From: an uncultured Eubacteriales bacterium
GTDB lineage: Bacteria > Bacillota > Clostridia > Lachnospirales > Lachnospiraceae
Assembly: GCA_949284175.1 (NCBI GenBank)
Contig: CASDVE010000011.1
Location: forward strand, 83,198-147,197
DNA: 64,000 nucleotides
Direction of reading: 5' to 3'
In this document: positions 19,978 to 28,610 of the stretch, in pieces
How positions within the stretch are numbered: position 1 is the first letter of the stretch
How the letters are laid out: each line of letters opens with the position of its first letter
Made by a program: the position numbers and the translations under genes
The notes under the pieces: model-generated
The model's input: the letters and a program-made list of their open reading frames with translations, nothing else
The model's database searches: none
Told to the model about the DNA's origin: nothing

Positions 19978-22008
19978 ATGGAAGGAAATGATTTAGTATC
20001 CAATTTAAAAGGAGTTGGAGAAAAAACGACTGCTTTATTTAAACGATTGAAGGTTCATACCGTAGAAGATCTGACTAATTTTTATCCAAGATATTATTTA
20101 ACATATGAAGAACCAGTGTTACTCAGTGAGGCAAAAGAAGGAGAGCGGATGGCATTTCGCCTTGTCATTTCATCCCAAGTTCTTGTAAAGTTAGTAAAGA
20201 AATTTCGAATTGTCACTTGCACAGCGGGAGATCTGTCGGGAAAGGTGACCCTCATGTGGTACAATATGCCATTTTTAAAGAAAGTCTTTCATGTAGGGCA
20301 GACATGGATTTGTGTGGGAACCCCAATTTGGAAACAAGGAAGATATACGCTAGAGCATCCAGAATATTATACAGAAGAACAGTATGAGCAGATGCGTACT
20401 ACATTGCAACCGGTATATTCTTTGACGGAAGGGTTGACAAATAAAACAGTACAAAAAGCTATGTTGCAGGCCATGCCATATATTCGAGGACAAAAAGAAT
20501 ATATGCCAAAAGAAGTGTTGGAAAAATACAGGTTATGGGGATACCAAGATTCCTTAGCAGAAGTTCATTTTCCAGTGAGCAAAGAGCGATTAATTGAGGC
20601 AAAGAAGCGATTGATCTTTGATGAGTTTTTTTTATTTCTATCGGCCATGTATTTAATGAAAGAACAGACTATTGTAGTAGAAAACCATCATCCAATCGTA
20701 CAAGCCAAAGAAACAAAAGACTTGCTTTCAAAACTGCCATATTCGTTAACAGGTGCACAAACAAGAGCGTATGAAGAGATTAAAAAAGATTTAGCAGGGA
20801 AGACGATTATGAATCGGCTTGTACAAGGGGATGTTGGTTCTGGTAAAACAATTCTTGCTATTTTATCTTTGCTTGATACCGTAAAATCCGGATATCAGGG
20901 AGCATTGATGGTTCCAACAGAAGTACTTGCTAGACAGCACTTTGAAACGGCAGTTACATTGCTAGAGCCTTATGGGGTGAGAATTGGTCTGCTCACTGGT
21001 TCTACAAAGGCATCCGAGAAGAGGAGAATTTATGAACAGCTAAAGTTACATGAGTTAGATCTGATTATTGGAACCCATGCTCTTATCCAAGAAAATGTGG
21101 AATACGCCAATCTAGCTCTTGTTATCACCGATGAACAACATCGCTTTGGCGTTAGACAGCGTGAGGCTTTGGCTTGTAAAGGAAGAGAACCTCATGTACT
21201 TGTTATGAGTGCCACACCAATTCCGAGAACGTTAGCTATTATTTTATACGGGGATCTGGATATTTCTGTGATTGATGAATTGCCTGCCAATCGTCTACCC
21301 ATTAAAAACTGCGTAGTTGATACAAGCTATCGACCAAAAGCATATCGCTTTATTGAAAATCAAGTAGAGCTTGGAAGACAGGCTTATGTGATCTGTCCAA
21401 TGGTTGAAGAAAGTGAAACCATTGAAGCAGAAAATGTTACGGACTATACAATAAAATTGCAACAACAGTTAAAACCAACTATCCGAGTTGCCTGTCTGAA
21501 TGGTAAGATGAAACAGTCAGAAAAACAGGATATTATGGAGCGATTTGCAGACCATGAAATTGATGTTTTAGTATCCACAACGGTTATTGAAGTCGGAATT
21601 AATGTGCCAAATTCTACGGTTATGATGGTTGAAAATGCTGAGAGATTCGGGCTTGCACAGCTTCATCAGTTAAGAGGACGTGTGGGAAGAGGTGGCTATC
21701 AGTCCTATTGCATTTTCATCAGTGGAAGTAAAAAGCAAGAAACAATGGAAAGATTATCGATTCTAAATAAATCAAACGATGGTTTCTTCATTGCCAATGA
21801 AGATCTGCGGTTACGAGGGCCTGGGGATTTTTTTGGAGTTAGACAAAGTGGAATACTGGACTTTATACTTGCTGATGTGTATGATCATGCAGATTTGCTT
21901 AAAATGGCGGACGAGGCGATCAAAGTGCTTATGGTCAACGGATGGCATCCGTCTAAGATGGATAGTCCAAAATTAAGACAAAAAATGGAAGGAGCGTTGC
22001 AATTATAA
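19978..22008 (+). CDS. recG: ATP-dependent DNA helicase RecG
   Basis: A 676-residue RecG, which regresses stalled replication forks and branch-migrates Holliday junctions. It has an N-terminal wedge/OB domain, Walker A GDVGSGKT, the DEQH box (TDEQHRFG), MSATPIPRTLA, and the C-terminal motifs STTVIEVGINVP and QLRGRVGR. Full length, no defects. It lies directly after the phosphatase gene. Confidence 0.97.
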   Translation: MEGNDLVSNLKGVGEKTTALFKRLKVHTVEDLTNFYPRYYLTYEEPVLLSEAKEGERMAFRLVISSQVLVKLVKKFRIVTCTAGDLSGKVTLMWYNMPFLKKVFHVGQTWICVGTPIWKQGRYTLEHPEYYTEEQYEQMRTTLQPVYSLTEGLTNKTVQKAMLQAMPYIRGQKEYMPKEVLEKYRLWGYQDSLAEVHFPVSKERLIEAKKRLIFDEFFLFLSAMYLMKEQTIVVENHHPIVQAKETKDLLSKLPYSLTGAQTRAYEEIKKDLAGKTIMNRLVQGDVGSGKTILAILSLLDTVKSGYQGALMVPTEVLARQHFETAVTLLEPYGVRIGLLTGSTKASEKRRIYEQLKLHELDLIIGTHALIQENVEYANLALVITDEQHRFGVRQREALACKGREPHVLVMSATPIPRTLAIILYGDLDISVIDELPANRLPIKNCVVDTSYRPKAYRFIENQVELGRQAYVICPMVEESETIEAENVTDYTIKLQQQLKPTIRVACLNGKMKQSEKQDIMERFADHEIDVLVSTTVIEVGINVPNSTVMMVENAERFGLAQLHQLRGRVGRGGYQSYCIFISGSKKQETMERLSILNKSNDGFFIANEDLRLRGPGDFFGVRQSGILDFILADVYDHADLLKMADEAIKVLMVNGWHPSKMDSPKLRQKMEGALQL

Positions 22009-22046
22009 GAGAATTTTAAAAAGAAAAGAAGGGAAATGAAAAAATA

Positions 22047-22100
22047 TTGACAGAGAAATTCATTTGTGCTACCATTAAGTTAGTTTAAACTAACTTAATG
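22047..22100 (+). promoter_or_regulatory. Promoter with 28-bp perfect palindromic operator
   Basis: TTGACA (22047-22052) and TACCAT (22070-22075) are spaced by 17 bp. A perfect 28-bp palindrome at 22073-22100 (half-site CATTAAGTTAGTTT) overlaps the -10 and start region, the usual place for a repressor. The downstream genes include a FeoB-associated-type protein, so an iron-responsive DtxR-type repressor is a reasonable guess; the regulator is not in the window. Confidence 0.7.
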
Positions 22101-22133
22101 AAATAATGAAAGCAAAATAGCGAGGTGTTTGTT

Positions 22134-22421
22134 GTGAGTATTGTTATTGTAGGTGGAAATGAAAGAATGGTATGTCAATATGAACATATTTGTAAAAACT
22201 ATGGATGTAAGGCGAAAGTGTTCGCAAAAGAAAATGGTATGCTAAGAAAGAAAATAGGATGCCCTGATCTGATGATCTTATTTACGAATACGGTATCCCA
22301 TAAGATGGCAATGAGTGCCAGCAAAGAGGCAAAGAAAAATAATGTGCAAATCGTTCATGTGGCAACGAGTAGTGCCAGTGCTTTGGAACAAGTATTAGCA
22401 GAAAGATGTAATTTTGCGTAG
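22134..22421 (+). CDS. DUF2325 family protein
   Basis: A 95-residue protein of the DUF2325 family, with N-terminal SIVIVGGNERM, an ILFTNTVSHKM core and a C-terminal VHVATSSASAL segment. Biochemical function unknown. I prefer the GTG at 22134 (8 bases after AGG) to the GTG at 22125. It is the first gene after the palindromic operator and is followed by a FeoB-associated-like protein, which suggests a role connected to metal status. Confidence 0.75.
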   Translation: MSIVIVGGNERMVCQYEHICKNYGCKAKVFAKENGMLRKKIGCPDLMILFTNTVSHKMAMSASKEAKKNNVQIVHVATSSASALEQVLAERCNFA

Positions 22422-22471
22422 AAAAATATGAAAAAATCAAATAAAAGATAGAAGAGCTAGGAGGCTTTGTT

Positions 22472-22837
22472 ATGTCAACAGCAATTATTTGTATACTCTT
22501 AATCATAATTGCGATTTTTAGTATCAAAAGTTATATGAAAAAATTATCCCATGGATGCTGTGGTGGAGGTGATTCGGAGAAAAGAGTGAAAGTAGCCGAC
22601 AAAAATATTTCTCATTATCCATATCATAAAAAAATTGAAATTGAAGGAATGACTTGTAAAAATTGTGCTATGAGAATTGAGAACGCTTTTAACAATGAGG
22701 ATGGTTGTTATGCCATTGTCCATTTAAAGCAGAAAAATGCGGATCTCTATTTAAAAAATAGTTGTACGGATGAGGAGATTGAACAATTGATTCAAAAGAT
22801 AGGGTATCAAGCAGTTGGAATACAAGATATTTCATAA
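22472..22837 (+). CDS. FeoB-associated Cys-rich membrane protein fused to a heavy-metal-binding domain
   Basis: A 121-residue protein. The N-terminal part is one membrane helix (AIICILLIIIAIFSI) followed by a Cys-rich segment (SHGCCGGG), as in the small proteins that accompany FeoB ferrous iron transporters. The C-terminal part is a heavy-metal-associated (HMA) ferredoxin-like domain with MTCKNC (CxxC). No feoA or feoB lies in the window. ATG follows AGGAGG. Probably in one operon with the DUF2325 gene, under the palindromic operator. The metal handled is not determined by the sequence. Confidence 0.75.
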   Translation: MSTAIICILLIIIAIFSIKSYMKKLSHGCCGGGDSEKRVKVADKNISHYPYHKKIEIEGMTCKNCAMRIENAFNNEDGCYAIVHLKQKNADLYLKNSCTDEEIEQLIQKIGYQAVGIQDIS

Positions 22838-22966
22838 AGAAAACAGAAGATAGGAAGTTTAAGAAAGAAAACAAACAAAATATAAAAAGCACAGGGTGGA
22901 AATAAGCATATTTTTTAAGGAGATTTCGTATAGTATTACAAGAGTAAAGATGGGAGATTTTCAGTT

Positions 22967-24163
22967 ATGAATATGTCTTTATGGAAAAAAAGAGGAAAGC
23001 AGTTCATGGCATCCATACTCATTTTTTCCTTATTTTCACCCTTTCTTTTTGTAACGAATGCGTTTGCGGAAGAATCTGTCCTATCATTAGATGCACCCTC
23101 TTATCTACTGATGGAGGAAACAACTGGACAGGTGATCAGTGAAAAAAATAGCGAGGAAAAAAGAAGCCCTGCCAGTATTACAAAAATTATGACATTGATT
23201 TTAATTTTTGATGCGTTAGACTCTGGAAAAATTACGTTAACGGATGAAGTGACAACGAGTGCTCACGCAAAATCTATGGGAGGTTCTCAAGTGTTTTTGG
23301 AAGAGGGAGAAGTGCAAACAGTTGAAACCTTGATCAAATGTATTGTAATTGCAAGTGGTAATGATGCTAGCGTTGCCATGGCAGAATACATAGCAGGAAG
23401 TGAAGAAGCTTTTGTGAAAATGATGAATGAAAGAGCCAAAGGGCTTGGCATGACAGAAACAAATTTTGTGGATTGTTGTGGTCTTACAGACGATGAGAAT
23501 CACTATTCTTCTGCAAAAGATGTGGGAATTATGTCAAGGGAATTGTCCATGAAATATCCAAAAATTCATGAATATGCTTCGATTTGGATGGAGGATATTA
23601 CCCATGTGACAAAACAAGGTGCAAAACAATTTACCCTGTCAAATACAAATAAACTGATTCGTCATTATCAGGGAGCAACCGGGTTAAAAACGGGGTCTAC
23701 TAGTAAGGCAAAGTTTTGTCTATCAGCAACAGCGGAGAGAAATGGCATTAAGTTAATTGCTGTTGTTATGGGATGCCCTGATTCAAAATCACGGGTGAGG
23801 GATTCTTCTAAACTACTTGATTATGGGTTTGCTAACTGTATTATTTATGAAGATAAAGACTCTATTTCTGATCTTCCAGAAATTTCTGTATCACAAGGGA
23901 TGAAAAAGACAGTGAAAATTGAGGCAACAGAACCATTTCGATATGTATTTGTAAATGGAAAGCAAGGGGAGGTCACTGCCAATATGGAGTTAAAGGAAAA
24001 GTTAAAAGCTCCAGTAAAAAAAGGTCAAGAAGCAGGGGTCATTCACTATGTGTCCAATGGAAAGGAAATTGGAACTGTGCTGTTACGGACGGCGGAAGAT
24101 GTGGAAAAAATGTCCTATAAGGTCAGTTTTTTGAGATTGATAGAACAATATATTTCGTTTTAG
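22967..24163 (+). CDS. dacF: D-alanyl-D-alanine carboxypeptidase (PBP5/DacF family)
   Basis: A 398-residue serine carboxypeptidase that trims D-Ala from peptidoglycan stem peptides. It has a signal peptide (residues 1-35, ending NAFAEE), the SxxK motif SITK, SGN (ASGNDASVAM) and KTG (LKTGST), and a C-terminal beta domain that usually ends in a membrane-binding helix. Exported. A second family member lies at 33492-34709 on the other strand. Confidence 0.93.
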   Translation: MNMSLWKKRGKQFMASILIFSLFSPFLFVTNAFAEESVLSLDAPSYLLMEETTGQVISEKNSEEKRSPASITKIMTLILIFDALDSGKITLTDEVTTSAHAKSMGGSQVFLEEGEVQTVETLIKCIVIASGNDASVAMAEYIAGSEEAFVKMMNERAKGLGMTETNFVDCCGLTDDENHYSSAKDVGIMSRELSMKYPKIHEYASIWMEDITHVTKQGAKQFTLSNTNKLIRHYQGATGLKTGSTSKAKFCLSATAERNGIKLIAVVMGCPDSKSRVRDSSKLLDYGFANCIIYEDKDSISDLPEISVSQGMKKTVKIEATEPFRYVFVNGKQGEVTANMELKEKLKAPVKKGQEAGVIHYVSNGKEIGTVLLRTAEDVEKMSYKVSFLRLIEQYISF

Positions 24164-24180
24164 AATAGAGCTTTTGGAAA

Positions 24181-24213
24181 GGAAAAAGACACGCCTTTTC
24201 AAGAGCTTTTTCC
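24181..24213 (+). terminator. Terminator-like hairpin after dacF
   Basis: GGAAAAAG (24181-24188) pairs with CTTTTTCC (24206-24213), followed by CTTTT. Moderate strength. Confidence 0.45.
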
Positions 24214-24235
24214 CTTTTAAAATGGGGGCATTTAT

Positions 24236-24243
24236 GCTATAAT
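24236..24243 (+). promoter_or_regulatory. Extended -10 promoter for the metallophosphoesterase-scpAB operon
   Basis: GCTATAAT preceded by T forms the extended -10 TGCTATAAT, about 48 bases upstream of the start codon at 24291. The same nine bases occur before the nuclease pseudogene and rpoN. Confidence 0.45.
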
Positions 24244-24290
24244 AGCGTGGAACCACTGGGAAAATAAAATGCGATACAGAAAGGAGATTT

Positions 24291-25154
24291 ATGGAATTTA
24301 TTTTTAGAGTTATTTTTATAATAGCGGTAGCGGTGTTTGGCCGTATTTTCTATGAAAATTCCACGTTTAAGATAAAACGATATACGATTCGTCATAAAAA
24401 GATTGGAAAAAAAGCGTCTGGTATGAAAATAGCCTTTCTTTCAGATCTGCATAATAATTGTTACGGCAGAGGAAATTCAAAATTATTACAGGCGATTCAG
24501 GATGAAAAGCCAAATCTTATTTTAATTGGCGGAGATATGGTGATTGGGAAGAAAGGAGAAGGCATGGAACACGCTTGTACTTTGTTACAAAATCTGTCCA
24601 TGCAATTTCCTATTTATTACGCCAATGGAAATCATGAGTCAAGGATGAAATTTAATCCAGATGAATATGATGATATTTATCGTGTGTACGAAAAAGAACT
24701 TCATAAGATGGGAATTAAAGTCTTGTGCAATGAGTCCATTACAATTCCAGAACGGGGTATTACCATTACTGGTCTAGAATTGGATGAATATTATTATCAA
24801 AAATTTACAAAAGTGGTGATGAAAGATAAGGATATGGAAGAATACGTTGGAGTAAGTGATAAAGATAACTTTCAGATTCTTCTTGCTCATCATCCGGAAT
24901 TTTTTGAGCAATATAGCCATTGGGGTGCTAACTTGACATTATCTGGCCATAATCATGGTGGTATAGTTCGTTTCCCTTTTTTGGGTGGAGTCATTTCACC
25001 GCAGTATCGTATTTTTCCAAAATATGATGGTGGACTTTATGAAGAAAATGGAAATAACATGATATTAAGTCGTGGATTAGGAACTCATACAATTAAAATT
25101 CGTCTTTTTAATGTCCCAGAATTATGTATTATTGAACTAAAGGAGACAGAGTAA
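24291..25154 (+). CDS. Membrane-anchored metallophosphoesterase
   Basis: A 287-residue calcineurin-like phosphoesterase with an N-terminal membrane helix. The metal-binding motifs are complete: SDLHNN, GGDMV, GNHES, LAHHPE and SGHNHGG. Related proteins act on phospholipid or UDP-sugar phosphates, but the substrate cannot be told here. Its stop codon is directly followed by the scpA start, so it is probably cotranscribed with scpA-scpB. Confidence 0.9.
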   Translation: MEFIFRVIFIIAVAVFGRIFYENSTFKIKRYTIRHKKIGKKASGMKIAFLSDLHNNCYGRGNSKLLQAIQDEKPNLILIGGDMVIGKKGEGMEHACTLLQNLSMQFPIYYANGNHESRMKFNPDEYDDIYRVYEKELHKMGIKVLCNESITIPERGITITGLELDEYYYQKFTKVVMKDKDMEEYVGVSDKDNFQILLAHHPEFFEQYSHWGANLTLSGHNHGGIVRFPFLGGVISPQYRIFPKYDGGLYEENGNNMILSRGLGTHTIKIRLFNVPELCIIELKETE

Positions 25155-25155
25155 T

Positions 25156-25908
25156 TTGGAAAGTTTAGATATTAAACTACAAGTGTTTGAAGGTCCTCTC
25201 GATTTGTTACTCCATTTAATTGACAAAAATAAAATAAATATCTATGATATTCCTATCGTTTCCATTACAGAGCAATATTTGGAATATTTGCGGACGATGC
25301 AGGAATGGAACATGGATATTATGAGTGAATTTTTAGTTATGGCAGCGACTCTCATTCATATTAAAGCAAAAATGCTTCTTCCAAAGGAAGAAAAGGTGGA
25401 GGAAGATGAGGAGGAAGATCCAAGAGCAGAGCTTGTAAGACGTTTATTGGAATATAAAATGTATCAATATGCGGCAGAAGAATTAAGAGATTTACAGGTG
25501 GATGCAACAAAGGTGTTATATAAAGTACCAACGATTCCAGAGGAAGTATCCGCCTATGAAGAACCGGTGGATTTAGCCCAGTTGTTGGATGGATTGACTT
25601 TAACAAAACTTCATGATATCTTTCAGTCTGTTATGAAACGGCAGGCGGATAAAATCGATCCGATTCGCAGTCAATTTGGACAGATTGAAAAAGAAGAGGT
25701 CAGTGTGGAAGAGAAGATGGAATCCATTCGGGAGCAGATTAGAGGGCTTACACAGATTCGTTTTCGTGCTCTTTTAGAAGTACAAGCATCAAGAACGCAA
25801 GTTGTTGTGACATTTCTTGCCATATTAGAATTGATGAAAGTGGGTGCATTACTTGTTCGGCAAGAAGAGCTTTTTGGAGATATTATACTGGACTCACTGG
25901 AAAACTAG
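25156..25908 (+). CDS. scpA: Segregation and condensation protein A
   Basis: A 250-residue kleisin subunit of the SMC-ScpAB condensin. The N-terminal VFEGPLDLLLHLI is the family signature, followed by an acidic linker (EEKVEEDEEED) and a C-terminal winged helix. It starts with TTG one base after the previous gene's stop, behind AAGGAG; a TTG start and tight spacing suggest translational coupling. Partner scpB follows. Confidence 0.96.
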   Translation: MESLDIKLQVFEGPLDLLLHLIDKNKINIYDIPIVSITEQYLEYLRTMQEWNMDIMSEFLVMAATLIHIKAKMLLPKEEKVEEDEEEDPRAELVRRLLEYKMYQYAAEELRDLQVDATKVLYKVPTIPEEVSAYEEPVDLAQLLDGLTLTKLHDIFQSVMKRQADKIDPIRSQFGQIEKEEVSVEEKMESIREQIRGLTQIRFRALLEVQASRTQVVVTFLAILELMKVGALLVRQEELFGDIILDSLEN

Positions 25909-25924
25909 GAAAGGATAAAAGAGA

Positions 25925-26521
25925 ATGACGATAAAAAAATTGGAAGCTGTGTTGGAGGGGATTCTCTTTGCAATGGGAAGGGCTGTGCCAATTGGACAGC
26001 TTGCGAATGCCATTGAGCAGGATGAGAATACGACAAAAAAGCTTCTGCACAATTTGAGGGATCGTCTGGATAAGGAAGAATCAGGAATAAGAATTATAGA
26101 GTTAAATGGTTCTTATCAAATGTGCACGAATCCTGATGTATTTGAAGCCCTGATTCAAGTTGTGAAACAGCCGAAAAAACAAGTACTTACCAACGTACAA
26201 GTGGAAACTTTAGCAATCATTGCCTATAAACAGCCGATCACAAGACAGGAGATTGAATCTATTCGAGGGGTAAAATGTGATCATGCAATTAATAAATTAA
26301 TTGAATATAACTTAATAGAAGAGGTAGGGCGATTGGATGCCATTGGAAGACCTCTTTTATTTGGGACTACGGAGGAATTTCTTCGAAGTTTTGGGGTGAC
26401 TTCTATGGAGGATCTGCCTGTAATCAATCCAGTAAAAGTGGAGAATTTAAGACAAGAAGCCGAAGAGGAAGTTCAGTTATCCTTAAATTTACATAATGAT
26501 AACGCAGAAGTGAAAAGCTGA
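25925..26521 (+). CDS. scpB: Segregation and condensation protein B
   Basis: A 198-residue ScpB, the tandem winged-helix dimer that binds the ScpA kleisin. Typical motifs are LEGILFAMGRAVP, LAIIAYKQPITRQEIE, IRGV and GRPLLFGTTEEFL. Located 16 bp after scpA. Confidence 0.96.
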   Translation: MTIKKLEAVLEGILFAMGRAVPIGQLANAIEQDENTTKKLLHNLRDRLDKEESGIRIIELNGSYQMCTNPDVFEALIQVVKQPKKQVLTNVQVETLAIIAYKQPITRQEIESIRGVKCDHAINKLIEYNLIEEVGRLDAIGRPLLFGTTEEFLRSFGVTSMEDLPVINPVKVENLRQEAEEEVQLSLNLHNDNAEVKS

Positions 26522-26610
26522 TAGAAGAGAAGAAATATTCATACATTATGGGGTGCTCGAAAGAATATAATAGATAAAATGTATAACAGTGGAGTGGGGC
26601 ATTTTATACG

Positions 26611-28011
26611 ATGGAAGGAAGAAGAACTACGATGGATGATACACGAAAACAAGTGATAAAAAAGGGAATTTTAACAGTAGTCTGTATACTTATTGCAATT
26701 TATGTCATAGGAATTTTTGTATTTTATGGTCGTTTTTATTTCCGTTCTTATATTAATGGTGTCAATTATGGAGGGAAAACGGTAAAGGAAGTTGAGATGC
26801 GAATTGCTGATGACATTAGCAAGTATAAATTGACTCTTTACGAGAGAGATGGAAAAAAGGAAGAGATTAAGGCGTCTGATATTGGATTAATCTATGTTTC
26901 AGATGGAAAGATTCAGGAATTAAAAGATCAACAATCTCCATTTAATTGGTTTTTTGGAAGTTTGAAGAAGGATACACAAGAGATGGAGGCGACGATCACC
27001 TATAATCGTGACAAATTAAATAAGGTTATTGATGAATTGGATGCTTTAGATGAGGAAAAGGTTGTAAAACCTCAAAATGCTTATTTAAAATACGAAAATG
27101 GAAGTTACAAAATACAAAATGCAGTACAAGGAAATGAAGTAAAAGAACAAGAACTGCGAGAGTTGATCATAGAAGCAGTAGAAAGTGGAGATACAAAGCT
27201 AGATTTAGAAGAAGCTGACTGCTATAAGAAACCAGAATATGATGAAACCAAAAAAGAACTGGGAAAAGCTAAAGATGTCATGAATCAATATGTACAAACA
27301 AAGATTACATACGATTTTAGCGATCGAACAGAAGAACTGGATGGAGATACGATTCATGAATGGTTATCCATTGATGAAAATTTTAATGTTGTAATTGATG
27401 AACAAGCGGAGATTGAGTATATAAAAACATTAGAGCAAAAATACAATACGCTTGGAAAAAGCCGTCAGTTTATAACAAACGATGGAAGAGAAATTACAGT
27501 ACCAAGTGGTAACTATGGATACATGATCAGTAGAAGTAGAGAAAGAGAACAGTTGGATAGTGATATTCGTTCTGGTAAGACAGTGAAAAGAGAGCCAGTC
27601 TATGCTTATAAAGGATATATTCGAGATGTAGATGATATTGGTGATACCTATGTGGAAATTGATATAACAAAACAAAAGATGTGGTTTTATGTCAATGGAA
27701 AAGTATATGTGGAAACGGATGTTGTTACCGGTAATGTAAGTAGAGGATTTGATACTCCAGTTGGGGTATATGGAATCACTTATAAGGAGAGAAATGCCAC
27801 ATTAGTCGGAGAAAATTATAGTTCTCCAGTGGATTACTGGATGCCATTTAATGGAAATATTGGGATCCATGATGCAAGTTGGAGAACCGAATTTGGAGGA
27901 GAGCTCTATAAGACAAGTGGTTCTCATGGTTGTGTCAATACACCTCCTAAAAATGCAAAGAAGATTTTTGAAAAATTGGAAAAAGGTATGCCAGTCATTG
28001 TGCATGAATAA
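26611..28011 (+). CDS. L,D-transpeptidase (YkuD) with peptidoglycan-binding domains
   Basis: A 466-residue membrane-anchored enzyme predicted to make 3-3 peptidoglycan cross-links or attach proteins to the wall. One membrane helix lies near residues 20-42. A long extracellular region of the PG_binding_4 type (NGVNYGGKTVKEVE...) is followed by the YkuD catalytic domain, with the HDASW histidine and active-site SHGCVNTP cysteine. An ATG at 26632 (seven codons later, preceded by AAGGAAG) is an equally plausible start. It has its own terminator. Confidence 0.92.
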   Translation: MEGRRTTMDDTRKQVIKKGILTVVCILIAIYVIGIFVFYGRFYFRSYINGVNYGGKTVKEVEMRIADDISKYKLTLYERDGKKEEIKASDIGLIYVSDGKIQELKDQQSPFNWFFGSLKKDTQEMEATITYNRDKLNKVIDELDALDEEKVVKPQNAYLKYENGSYKIQNAVQGNEVKEQELRELIIEAVESGDTKLDLEEADCYKKPEYDETKKELGKAKDVMNQYVQTKITYDFSDRTEELDGDTIHEWLSIDENFNVVIDEQAEIEYIKTLEQKYNTLGKSRQFITNDGREITVPSGNYGYMISRSREREQLDSDIRSGKTVKREPVYAYKGYIRDVDDIGDTYVEIDITKQKMWFYVNGKVYVETDVVTGNVSRGFDTPVGVYGITYKERNATLVGENYSSPVDYWMPFNGNIGIHDASWRTEFGGELYKTSGSHGCVNTPPKNAKKIFEKLEKGMPVIVHE

Positions 28012-28021
28012 ATGATAAAAT

Positions 28022-28061
28022 CTCTAAAATCCTGATAAATAAGGGATTTTAGAGGTTTTAT
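28022..28061 (+). terminator. Intrinsic terminator of the L,D-transpeptidase gene
   Basis: CTCTAAAATCC pairs exactly with GGATTTTAGAG around a short loop, followed by GTTTTATTTT. Confidence 0.85.
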
Positions 28062-28141
28062 TTTGCGACTACCTTTGTTATTTTATGGTAAATTGATGGT
28101 ATTATTTACCAGTATTATATTTGGCTGAAATATTATATAAT

Positions 28142-28260
28142 GCTTATGTAAGAATGAAGGTGGGATATCCTTCTATTCTTATGTAGTTCCTATGGCAATA
28201 ATGGTACGCTAATCTATTATTGTTACAAAAAGCACCCAATGGCTCAAGGGTGCTTTTTTG
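28142..28260 (+). ncRNA. Candidate small structured RNA
   Basis: A TATAAT box (28136-28141) is followed by three successive hairpins: TAAGAATGAAGG/CCTTCTATTCTTA (28149-28181), CAATAAT/ATTATTG (28196-28222) and AAAAAGCACCC/GGGTGCTTTTTT (28227-28259), the last being a classic terminator. No coding frame of note lies between. The ~120-base layout is that of an independent small RNA. I do not recognise a known family, and no good -35 is visible. Confidence 0.5.
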
Positions 28261-28385
28261 TTACAATAAGACTGTTATGTAGAGTACCAGCTTCGTTTTT
28301 GAAAAATGTGAGAAAATGGCTTAAAATGGTTGTTTTTCGAGAAAATATTAAAAACAGAAAACGGCTGGTAAAATAAAAGAAAAGG

Positions 28386-28414
28386 TTGAATTTTAAAGGT
28401 AAATAGAGTATAAT
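28386..28414 (+). promoter_or_regulatory. Promoter upstream of the Crp/Fnr regulator
   Basis: TTGAAT (28386-28391), a 17-bp spacer and TATAAT (28409-28414). It would start transcription near 28421, giving a leader of about 190 bases. Confidence 0.6.
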
Positions 28415-28523
28415 GAGAAACAAAAATGGCGGAAATACAAGGTTTAATAAGAAAAGAAGTTGTATCCAAACCACAACAAATAATAATTTATTTTATATAA
28501 AAATTTTGATACAGTATAAAAAA

Positions 28524-28554
28524 GAAGGTGGAGAGCAATCTCCATCTTCTTTTA
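28524..28554 (+). terminator. Terminator-like hairpin in the leader of the Crp/Fnr gene
   Basis: AGAAGGTGGAG pairs with CTCCATCTTCT (one G-U) and is followed by TTTT. It sits between the promoter at 28386 and the gene at 28611, so it could attenuate the gene or end a separate short RNA of about 130 bases. Confidence 0.6.
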
Positions 28555-28610
28555 TGGAGGGCTAGAAATAGAAAGATTTTTTGTTGTATCATGAAGAGAG
28601 GATGGAGTAA

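Noticed and set aside
28244..28474. Minus-strand hydrophobic frame
   Set aside because: Leu/Phe-rich translation of AT-rich DNA with no initiation signal; overlaps promoter and terminator signals on the other strand.
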